Part shown: positions 1 to 5,365 of the stretch, piece after piece
How the letters are laid out: each line of letters opens with the position of its first letter
Numbering within the stretch: position 1 is the stretch's first letter
The notes under the pieces: generated by a model
The model's database searches: none
Told to the model about the DNA's origin: nothing
What the model saw: only the letters and a program-made list of their open reading frames with translations
Translations under genes and position numbers: made by a program
Assembly: GCA_016765255.1 (NCBI GenBank)
Contig: JAESQI010000054.1
Coordinates: 2,021 to 7,385, forward strand
Direction: 5' to 3'
From: Robiginitomaculum sp.
GTDB lineage: Bacteria; Pseudomonadota; Alphaproteobacteria; Caulobacterales; Maricaulaceae
Length of the DNA: 5,365 bases

Positions 1-2691
1 CAGAGGCGGTATGTGGAGAGCTTGTCTGCTTACGCCCGTCAGTTTTTAGAGTTGCAACAAAAACCGGATGTAGATTCTATAGAAGGTCTATCGCCCGCCA
101 TTTCAATCGAGCAAAAAACCACGTCTCGCAACCCCCGCTCTACCGTTGGCACGGTGACGGAAATATACGATTATATGCGCCTTCTCTGGGCCCGAGTTGG
201 TGTGCCTTATTCCCCCGCAACGGGACTCCCCATTGAGAGCCAATCTGTGGCCCAAATGGTTGACCGCGTCATGGCCTTAGAAGCTGGCACGAAACTATAC
301 CTACTTGCGCCCATCGTGCGCGGGCGCAAAGGTGAATACCGCAAGGAATTCGCCGACCTAATGAAGCAAGGGTTTCAGAGGGCCAAAATAGACGGAGAGT
401 TCGTGCGCATTGAAGACGCTCCCGCTTTGGATAAAAAATACAAACACGACATTGACGTGGTGGTTGACCGCATCGTGGTGCGGGACGGATTAGAAACACG
501 GCTCGCCGATAGTTTCGAGACCGCCCTTCGATTATCAGATGGTTTGGCGGTGGCCGAAAAAGCTGATGACGGGGAGCGAATATTGTTTTCAGAACGCTTT
601 GCTTGTCCTGTCTCTGGCTTTACCATTTCGGAAATCGAACCTCGGCTCTTTTCCTTTAACAACCCACACGGCGCGTGTCCAAAATGTGATGGTCTTGGGC
701 ATGAATTAAAATTTGATCCAGCACTTGTTATACCAGAAACCAATTTAACGCTTGGGTCTGGCGCCATCGCCCCTTGGTCAAAAACCCCGTCGCGCATGTA
801 CAGACAGACTTTAGAAGCCCTCGCCAGACATTTCGGCTTTGATCTCACAACCCCGTGGAAAAACCTGTCCAAAAAACATCAGGACTTAATTTTGTTTGGC
901 ACCAAAGGCGAGCTTGTCCAATTCGTGTATTCCGAAGGTGGGCGGCGTTACGAAACCAAGAAAACCTTTGAAGGTGTGATCCCCAATTTAAAACGCAGAT
1001 TTCGAGATACAGAAAGTTCTTGGTCGCGAGATCATTTGGCGAAATATCAATCCCAAGCCCTATGCGAAACATGCAAGGGTAAACGCCTTCGCCCAGAAGC
1101 CTTGGCTGTAAAAATCGACGGTATGGACATAACGGTCACAGGCGAATTGTCGATTAAACAGGCACAGATACGGTTTGCAGAACTTGGAAAAACTCTCTCA
1201 AAAAAAGACATGGAAATTGCAGAACGTATTTTAAAAGAGATCAATGACCGCTTAAATTTTCTCAATGCCGTCGGTCTTGATTACCTCACTTTGGGACGTG
1301 GGTCTGGGTCTTTGTCAGGCGGAGAAAGTCAACGGATAAGGCTTGCTTCACAAATCGGGTCTGGCTTGACGGGTGTGCTTTATGTTTTGGACGAGCCGAG
1401 TATTGGCCTGCACCAAAGGGATAATGCGCGGCTACTCGAAACCCTCCAAAACCTGCGCGATATCGGCAATACGGTGATTGTGGTCGAACATGACGAAGAC
1501 GCAATTCTAACCGCAGATTACGTCATTGACATGGGGCCGCTTGCTGGCATCAATGGCGGGGAAGTGATCGCTTGCGGCACACCTGACAAAATCAAAAAAG
1601 CAAAAAACTCTCTGACAGGTCAATATTTAACAGGCAAAAAAACCATTACCTCCCCGGCCCAAAGGCGCGAAATCATGCCACATAAAATGTTGAAAGTCAG
1701 AGGCGCGACAGGCAATAACCTCAAATCCGTCGACGTCGATTTTCCGCTTGGGCTATTTATTTGTGTCACGGGTGTTTCGGGCGGTGGAAAATCTACCCTG
1801 ACCATCGAAACTGTTTATAAAGCAGCGGCTCGTAAGCTCAACAATTCCAATATCACCCCCATGCCGCACACTTCCATTGAGGGGTTTGAGCATTTAGATA
1901 AAGTGATCGACATAGATCAATCGCCCATTGGCCGCACCCCTCGTTCCAACCCCGCCACGTATACGGGCGCGTTCACACCCATTCGAGAATGGTTTTCCAG
2001 CCTACCCGAGTCTAAAACCCGTGGCTATAAACCGGGCCGTTTTAGTTTTAATGTCAAAGGAGGACGCTGCGAGGCCTGCCAAGGCGGAGGTATGATAAAA
2101 ATTGAAATGCACTTCTTGCCCGATGTCTATGTGCAATGCGAAACCTGCAAAGCCAAACGCTATAACCGCGAAACCTTAGAAATTAAATTCAAAGGAAAAT
2201 CCATCGCAGATGTGCTGGCTATGAGTATTGATGAGGGGGCGGAATTTTTCAAGGCCGTACCTAAAATCAGAGATAAAATGGTCACCCTGCAACGGGTCGG
2301 GCTTGGCTATCTTAATGTCGGGCAACAGGCGACAACCCTCTCGGGCGGGGAAGCTCAACGGGTGAAACTGGCCAAAGAACTGGCCAAACGAGCCACGGGG
2401 CGTACGCTTTACATCTTAGACGAACCGACAACAGGGCTACATTTCGAAGACGTCAATAAACTGTTAGGTGTGTTGCAAGAACTGGTCGAAGGCGGCAATA
2501 CCATGATCGTGATTGAACATAATCTTGACGTGATAAAAACCGCCGACTGGATCATCGACCTCGGCCCCGAAGGCGGCGACGGCGGCGGTCAAATCGTCGC
2601 AATAGGCACCCCCGAAGACATAGCCGACGTCAAAGAAAGTTGGACTGGGAAGTATTTGAAAAAAGGTTTTAAAGCCTCTACGAAAAAATAA
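1..2691 (+). CDS. uvrA: UvrA, excinuclease ABC subunit A (5' truncated by window edge)
   Basis: UvrA is the damage-recognition ATPase of nucleotide excision repair. As a dimer it scans DNA in the cytoplasm and loads UvrB at lesions. The frame is open from base 1 (QRRYVESLSAYARQF) through 896 codons to TAA. By alignment from memory with E. coli UvrA (940 aa), the first 49 or so residues, including the first Walker A, lie outside the window. Numbering codons from base 1, NBD1 shows a partial zinc site (C202, S205, C226, C229), CETC at 355-358, signature LSGGE at 438, Walker B D464/E465 and H-loop H497. NBD2 shows Walker A GVSGGGKST at 591-599, the conserved segment IDIDQSPIGRTPRSNPATYTG at 636-656, zinc cysteines 690/693/713/716, LSGGE at 780, D807/E808 and H840. 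There is no frameshift. Oddities are Ser at the second Cys of the first zinc site and Gly for the usual Ser in the second P-loop. Its stop abuts the stop of the convergent gene. The identification is essentially certain. Confidence 0.98.
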   Translation, partial: QRRYVESLSAYARQFLELQQKPDVDSIEGLSPAISIEQKTTSRNPRSTVGTVTEIYDYMRLLWARVGVPYSPATGLPIESQSVAQMVDRVMALEAGTKLYLLAPIVRGRKGEYRKEFADLMKQGFQRAKIDGEFVRIEDAPALDKKYKHDIDVVVDRIVVRDGLETRLADSFETALRLSDGLAVAEKADDGERILFSERFACPVSGFTISEIEPRLFSFNNPHGACPKCDGLGHELKFDPALVIPETNLTLGSGAIAPWSKTPSRMYRQTLEALARHFGFDLTTPWKNLSKKHQDLILFGTKGELVQFVYSEGGRRYETKKTFEGVIPNLKRRFRDTESSWSRDHLAKYQSQALCETCKGKRLRPEALAVKIDGMDITVTGELSIKQAQIRFAELGKTLSKKDMEIAERILKEINDRLNFLNAVGLDYLTLGRGSGSLSGGESQRIRLASQIGSGLTGVLYVLDEPSIGLHQRDNARLLETLQNLRDIGNTVIVVEHDEDAILTADYVIDMGPLAGINGGEVIACGTPDKIKKAKNSLTGQYLTGKKTITSPAQRREIMPHKMLKVRGATGNNLKSVDVDFPLGLFICVTGVSGGGKSTLTIETVYKAAARKLNNSNITPMPHTSIEGFEHLDKVIDIDQSPIGRTPRSNPATYTGAFTPIREWFSSLPESKTRGYKPGRFSFNVKGGRCEACQGGGMIKIEMHFLPDVYVQCETCKAKRYNRETLEIKFKGKSIADVLAMSIDEGAEFFKAVPKIRDKMVTLQRVGLGYLNVGQQATTLSGGEAQRVKLAKELAKRATGRTLYILDEPTTGLHFEDVNKLLGVLQELVEGGNTMIVIEHNLDVIKTADWIIDLGPEGGDGGGQIVAIGTPEDIADVKESWTGKYLKKGFKASTKK
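2659..2679 (-). terminator. weak candidate terminator for the TPR/TonB_C gene, inside the uvrA 3' end
   Basis: Reading the minus strand past the TGA at 2694-2692, a short hairpin can form: AGAGG (2679 to 2675) pairs with CCTTT (2666 to 2662), including one G-U pair. It leads into a run of six T (2664 to 2659), part of which is used by the stem. The stem is only about five base pairs, so this is a weak intrinsic terminator at best. It lies wholly within the last codons of uvrA. I see no comparable structure for uvrA on the plus strand. Confidence 0.22.
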
Positions 2692-3852
2692 TCAGACAGG
2701 ATCACCAGTCAAATAACCCGTGAGAACATATGTTATTGGCACTACAATCCCTGTTCTTTGCGCCCCGTCTTTGCCGTCTTGTTTGGTTTCGTATTTCCAC
2801 TTTTTCAAAGCTCTTATTGAAGGCTTGTCATATATTTTTTTTGGCCAAGACTGGAGTATTTCTGAATTGATCACATTGCCTGCATCATCAAGGTCAAATT
2901 TGATAATTGAAAACCCTGATGTTTGGGCCTCTCTTGGCATTTTGGGGGCAATGCGTTCTATAGGGATTGCTTTTATGTTACTTTCCTGATGATAAGGCCA
3001 GCACTCACATAGACCTTGTATTTTCGCCTCTTCCCAACTGATGTCATGCATGAAGTGTGTGCGTACATTTATCCAGCGACCAATCGTTGTCATATAGGAA
3101 CGATCATTAAAGTCTCTAAAGGTTTTTTGAATTTCCATCGTTTTTTGGTAGGCGAGTAGCGCTTGTCGCCATTCCTTATTTCTCTCATGGGAATAGCCAA
3201 TCAATTTGTGCGCATTCGCTATATATGATTTTCGAGACGTTTCAGGATGTTTAGAAAATACCTCTAAGGCGTCGGCAGAGAATTGAGCACTTTTGGATTG
3301 CACTTTTTCTTGGCTTGTCGGAAAGTTCGAGTTTTCAGCCACTATATTAGCTTTAGATGCCATAACTCTGGACTGTAACACCATCAATTCTCCAGCAAAT
3401 ACACTATCATCAATGTTGTTTTCCACCGCAAATTTTCTTGCCCTATTCAAGCGTTTCCATGCTTTAATTCGTTTGTTAATTGCCAGTAAAATAGTTGACA
3501 CTTCGACTTCGCGCTCAAGTCGAATGAGGCCAGCATCCTGTTTTGCTAAATGCGCGAGATCAGCACTTCGTATGAGCGGATTTACTGCGGCATTCACTTC
3601 ACCAAGCCGCCCTGCCAAATAGCCATAATTATAGGCCAAATCTCCAGTTAACTTAGCATCTCCCAAAGACTTTTCCGCTTCTTTCCATGCTGTTTTGGCA
3701 TGTTTGAGGGCTCCCTTGAGATCATTTTTCTGCAGTGCGCTATTATACGCTTTATAGGCAGATAGTATTTCAGGTGGCGTTTTCGCCGAAGCTGGTGAAT
3801 TGGGCATTAAAAGCATTACCCACACAAAACAAAAAACTACAAAAAACCGCAT
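2692..3852 (-). CDS. secreted TPR-like protein with C-terminal TonB domain
   Basis: A 386-residue protein, probably periplasmic. Residues 1-23 look like a Sec signal peptide: MR, then a hydrophobic core of about 14 residues, then PNSPASA with a signal peptidase I AxA site before K24. There is no lipobox. Residues 27-245 are mostly helical, with TPR-like helix pairs (for example AYKAYNSALQKNDLKGALKHA near 32-52 and AHKLIGYSHERNKEWRQALLAYQ near 214-236). Residues 297-378 resemble a TonB C-terminal domain: PIERIAPKMPREA, then GFSIIKFDLDDAGNV, then a helix ending in SIRALKKWKYE. TonB C-domains bind TonB boxes of outer-membrane transporters. However, this protein lacks the Pro-rich spacer and stable anchor of true TonB, so energy transduction is not implied. 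A C-E-C motif (282-284) lies between the two parts. ATG 3852 follows GGGGGAG. The gene lies 33 bases downstream of the membrane-protein gene on the same strand. Real gene: very likely. Domain call: likely. Function: unknown. Confidence 0.88.
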   Translation of the reverse strand: MRFFVVFCFVWVMLLMPNSPASAKTPPEILSAYKAYNSALQKNDLKGALKHAKTAWKEAEKSLGDAKLTGDLAYNYGYLAGRLGEVNAAVNPLIRSADLAHLAKQDAGLIRLEREVEVSTILLAINKRIKAWKRLNRARKFAVENNIDDSVFAGELMVLQSRVMASKANIVAENSNFPTSQEKVQSKSAQFSADALEVFSKHPETSRKSYIANAHKLIGYSHERNKEWRQALLAYQKTMEIQKTFRDFNDRSYMTTIGRWINVRTHFMHDISWEEAKIQGLCECWPYHQESNIKAIPIERIAPKMPREAQTSGFSIIKFDLDDAGNVINSEILQSWPKKIYDKPSIRALKKWKYETKQDGKDGAQRTGIVVPITYVLTGYLTGDPV

Positions 3853-3855
3853 AAT

Positions 3856-3862
3856 CTCCCCC
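3856..3862 (-). promoter_or_regulatory. ribosome binding site of the TPR/TonB_C gene
   Basis: The minus strand reads GGGGGAG, then ATT, then the ATG at 3852. The GGAG part matches the Shine-Dalgarno core, with a short 3-base spacer. It fixes the start that yields a complete signal peptide. The 33-base gap to the upstream gene holds no clear promoter or terminator hairpin, which supports co-transcription. Confidence 0.6.
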
Positions 3863-3885
3863 GCAATATTTACCCGAACATAGCT

Positions 3886-4872
3886 TTATTCGTCGTTCGT
3901 GTCCAGATTGTCGCCGTCCCACCATTTCACGGCGTAGGTTCCGATGCCGCAAATGGATAGCCACCAGAGTATACTGAAACAAAAATAAAGCACTGCGCCA
4001 ACAACAAGTCCGAAAATTATGCCTGGGCTTTTAAGTTTTTCGGCCATACTCGCGAAAATTTCTTGCGGGTTTTGTTCGCTATACCCCATCACAACCAGCA
4101 TGTAATTTTCAGATAGCACGAAGCCCATAGCGGTAATCTGAATAATGCTAATCACAACATAACCCGCAATAAATGAAAACAAATAGGCGAGGAATAAATA
4201 ACTGGTGCGACCTTTTGTAATGTCCCATCCACTAAAGGGGGCAAACCTGTTTTCCTTTACGCCAATCGCCGCAGACGGTGCGAGGCGGACTGCTATATGG
4301 ACGGGGATTACAAAAAGGGCAAGCAATGCAATGAGGGCAAAAAGCCCAACGATAATGCCAAATAGTATATGGACGGTGCTGGCGAGTGCCGTACCTGTAA
4401 ACAAGGCAATCAAAATAATTTCCATTACGATGAACGCAGCAATAGCCGCAACATATACAAGAAACTGCGTTCCCATGACCCGAAGCTCATCACGACCAAA
4501 GCGAAGTGGAAAAAATCCGTGGTCAAAGTTTCTGAGGTGTTTTTTATGAAGCGCCGTTTCGGCGCTCGCATAGATCATCCACATGAGAAGTGTGGCAAGC
4601 AACATCGGTAATATCAGCTTTCCCATCCCGCCATAAGCCGAAAGAATAGCCTCTGGGTCACTATTCGTATTAGACGCCCATTGGGCTGTAATAATTGTGC
4701 TCATAAAATTCATATAGGGCTTGGCAAGCAGAGCAAAAGCCAGCCCCATGAGTGCCGCTGTCCACAGGACAAGACGAGCTGCGAAATTATACCCGCCGTT
4801 TTGCGTGAAAAGTTGTGAAATTGCGGCGCCAAAGTCAAATACTGACCGCTTTGTTTTGGTTTGCTCTGTCAT
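3886..4872 (-). CDS. six-helix inner-membrane protein of unknown function
   Basis: A 328-residue polytopic membrane protein starting MTEQTKTKRS. Hydrophobic segments at about 33-50, 84-102, 135-158, 167-190, 226-251 and 284-310 suggest six transmembrane helices. Both ends are hydrophilic; the charged N-terminus (KTKR) suggests a cytoplasmic start, and the C-terminus is acidic (DGDNLDTNDE). Two loop motifs stand out: PLRFGRDELRVM (122-133), and VRLAPSAAIGVKE followed by GWDITKGR (195-222). From memory, similar 'R-L-x-PA ... W-x-x-T-[KR]-G' segments occur in uncharacterised membrane proteins of Caulobacterales and Hyphomonadaceae; I could not search for this. No transporter, protease or kinase motif is visible, and I do not assign a function. 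I chose ATG 4872 over the in-frame ATG 4935 because GGGGG lies just upstream and because a perfect TTGACA sits inside the extra 21 codons. It is the first gene of a two-gene unit with the secreted TPR/TonB_C protein. Confidence 0.88.
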   Translation of the reverse strand: MTEQTKTKRSVFDFGAAISQLFTQNGGYNFAARLVLWTAALMGLAFALLAKPYMNFMSTIITAQWASNTNSDPEAILSAYGGMGKLILPMLLATLLMWMIYASAETALHKKHLRNFDHGFFPLRFGRDELRVMGTQFLVYVAAIAAFIVMEIILIALFTGTALASTVHILFGIIVGLFALIALLALFVIPVHIAVRLAPSAAIGVKENRFAPFSGWDITKGRTSYLFLAYLFSFIAGYVVISIIQITAMGFVLSENYMLVVMGYSEQNPQEIFASMAEKLKSPGIIFGLVVGAVLYFCFSILWWLSICGIGTYAVKWWDGDNLDTNDE

Positions 4873-4875
4873 ATT

Positions 4876-4880
4876 CCCCC
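4876..4880 (-). promoter_or_regulatory. ribosome binding site of the membrane-protein gene
   Basis: The minus strand reads GGGGG, then AAT, then the ATG at 4872. It is a G-rich, non-canonical Shine-Dalgarno with a short spacer, much like the GGGGGAG in front of the next gene. It favours ATG 4872 over the upstream ATG at 4935, which is preceded only by a weak AAAAGAAT. Confidence 0.5.
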
Positions 4881-4896
4881 GAATGATTGTTGTATA

Positions 4897-4936
4897 TATG
4901 CATAGCGTAAATCCTACCAATTTGTCAAAATGCATA
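4897..4936. repeat. pair of ATGCATA near-palindromes, possible operator
   Basis: TATGCATA at 4897-4904 is a perfect 8-base palindrome, and AATGCATA at 4929-4936 matches it at seven of eight positions. The copies are 32 bases apart, close to three helical turns. The first overlaps the putative minus-strand -10. The second lies between the putative plus-strand -35 and -10 and just upstream of the minus-strand -35. This arrangement would suit a regulator binding both sites, but short AT-rich palindromes also occur by chance. Confidence 0.25.
4899..4928 (-). promoter_or_regulatory. putative sigma-70-type promoter for the membrane-protein/TonB_C unit
   Basis: On the minus strand a perfect -35 TTGACA (4928 to 4923) is followed after 18 bases by TATGCA (4904 to 4899), a weak match to TATAAT. 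This would start transcription near 4892, giving a leader of about 20 bases before ATG 4872 that contains the GGGGG element. The strong -35 and the consistent geometry support the call; the poor -10 weakens it. Confidence 0.45.
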
Positions 4937-4948
4937 TTCTTTTAAAAT
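4922..4948 (+). promoter_or_regulatory. putative promoter for trmFO
   Basis: TTGTCA (4922-4927, five of six matches to the -35 consensus) is followed after 15 bases by TAAAAT (4943-4948, five of six matches to the -10). The 15-base spacer is shorter than the usual 16-18. A start near 4955 would leave about 18 bases ahead of ATG 4973, including the Shine-Dalgarno. Its -35 nearly coincides with the -35 of the divergent promoter. Confidence 0.35.
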
Positions 4949-4961
4949 TACCCCTTTCCAT

Positions 4962-4965
4962 AGGG
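4962..4965 (+). promoter_or_regulatory. ribosome binding site of trmFO
   Basis: AGGG lies 7 bases before ATG 4973, a normal Shine-Dalgarno distance. The next in-frame ATG (4991) has no purine-rich stretch at a suitable distance, so 4973 is preferred as the start. Confidence 0.5.
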
Positions 4966-4972
4966 CAAGCAT

Positions 4973-5365
4973 ATGACTAAACCCCATTTTATGACTGCAA
5001 CAAAAACAAACTCCGTTCATGTTATTGGCGCTGGCCTTGCGGGTAGCGAAGCGGCTTGGCAAATCGCCAATGCTGGCGTGCCTGTAATCTTGCACGAAAT
5101 GCGGCCTGAGAAAATGACGGCGGCGCACAGCACGAAGGGTTTTGCCGAACTGGTCTGTTCCAATTCTTTTCGTTCTGATGACGCGCAGGGCAATGCGGTC
5201 GGTTTGTTACACGAAGAAATGCGGCGCGCCAATTCCCTGATTATGCGCGAAGGCGACGCGACCAAACTCCCTGCAGGCGGCGCCCTTGCCGTTGACCGGG
5301 ATATTTTCTCGGACGGCGTTAGTAAGGCTATCCATGATCACCCATTGATAAAGGTTGAGTACGGC
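4973..5365 (+). CDS. trmFO: TrmFO, folate/FAD-dependent tRNA (uracil-54-C5)-methyltransferase (3' truncated by window edge)
   Basis: TrmFO makes ribothymidine at position 54 of the tRNA T-loop, using methylenetetrahydrofolate as carbon donor and reduced FAD, in the cytoplasm. The window holds the first 131 codons, roughly the first 30% of a protein usually near 435-470 residues, and the frame is still open at the last base. Residues 15-45 form the FAD-binding Rossmann start, VHVIGAGLAGSEAAW then HEMRP. FAELVCSNSFRSD (57-69) contains C62, which aligns with Cys53 of B. subtilis TrmFO. PAGGALAVDRD (100-110) is another family hallmark. Compared with the B. subtilis protein, the start adds about nine residues; ATG 4991 is the alternative start. 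It is divergent from the membrane-protein gene across 100 bases. The catalytic C-terminal part cannot be judged here. The identification is highly confident. Confidence 0.95.
   Translation, partial: MTKPHFMTATKTNSVHVIGAGLAGSEAAWQIANAGVPVILHEMRPEKMTAAHSTKGFAELVCSNSFRSDDAQGNAVGLLHEEMRRANSLIMREGDATKLPAGGALAVDRDIFSDGVSKAIHDHPLIKVEYG

Noticed and set aside
375..872. 165-codon open frame on the minus strand inside uvrA
   Set aside because: It is wholly antisense to a confidently identified UvrA segment, and its translation shows no recognisable domain. It is a by-product of uvrA codon usage.
2712..2737. AATAAC...GTTATT inverted repeat just past uvrA as its terminator
   Set aside because: The stem is six weak base pairs around a 14-base loop and is not followed by a T-run, so it does not resemble an intrinsic terminator.
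3293..3622. 109-codon plus-strand open frame opposite the TPR/TonB_C gene
   Set aside because: It is antisense to a gene with a signal peptide, domain logic and ribosome binding site. Its own product shows no family resemblance.
2692..3852. Calling the secreted protein TonB, or a lipoprotein
   Set aside because: The hydrophobic N-terminus is short and followed by ASA-K, which favours cleavage. There is no Pro-rich spacer and no exbB/exbD nearby. No lipobox Cys follows the hydrophobic core.
4205..4549. 114-codon plus-strand open frame opposite the membrane-protein gene
   Set aside because: The minus-strand frame has six well-formed hydrophobic segments. The plus-strand product is basic and featureless, as expected of an antisense shadow.
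4873..4935. Longer N-terminus for the membrane protein, starting at ATG 4935
   Set aside because: The extra 21 codons would contain the perfect TTGACA, and the upstream Shine-Dalgarno is weak. The GGGGG before ATG 4872 is a better fit.

Overview
The window is a compact stretch of bacterial chromosome. It holds four protein genes and very little non-coding DNA. Two housekeeping genes at the edges are each cut by the window: uvrA (excision repair, + strand, 5' end missing) and trmFO (tRNA T54 methylation, + strand, 3' end missing). Between them lies a two-gene minus-strand unit: a six-helix inner-membrane protein, then a secreted protein with TPR-like helices and a C-terminal TonB-type domain. 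I could give neither of these two an established function. I see no rRNA, tRNA, CRISPR array, insertion sequence or integrase.

The source looks alphaproteobacterial. The UvrA carries variants I associate from memory with that class: a CPVSGFTI first zinc site with Ser for the second Cys, and a GGGKST P-loop. TrmFO also occurs in Alphaproteobacteria. The membrane protein has an 'RLAPSAA...W.ITKGR' segment like those of uncharacterised Caulobacterales/Hyphomonadaceae-type membrane proteins. Moderate GC (about half in uvrA, lower in the middle genes) would suit a marine Hyphomonadaceae/Maricaulales relative. That placement is inference.

Layout: uvrA occupies 1-2691. Its TAA directly abuts the stop codon of the convergent TonB_C/TPR gene (2692-3852, minus), leaving no intergenic DNA for terminators. 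The membrane-protein gene (3886-4872, minus) lies 33 bases upstream of the TPR/TonB_C gene, so the two are probably co-transcribed from one promoter. A 100-base divergent region (4873-4972) separates that unit from trmFO. It holds a perfect TTGACA on the minus strand that nearly coincides with TTGTCA on the plus strand, plus two near-palindromic ATGCATA copies 32 bases apart.

The most interesting element is the central pair: a polytopic membrane protein followed by a secreted TPR protein ending in a TonB-like domain. The second protein lacks the membrane anchor and Pro-rich spacer of classical TonB, and no exbB/exbD is present. It may be a lineage-specific envelope module, but that is a hypothesis.
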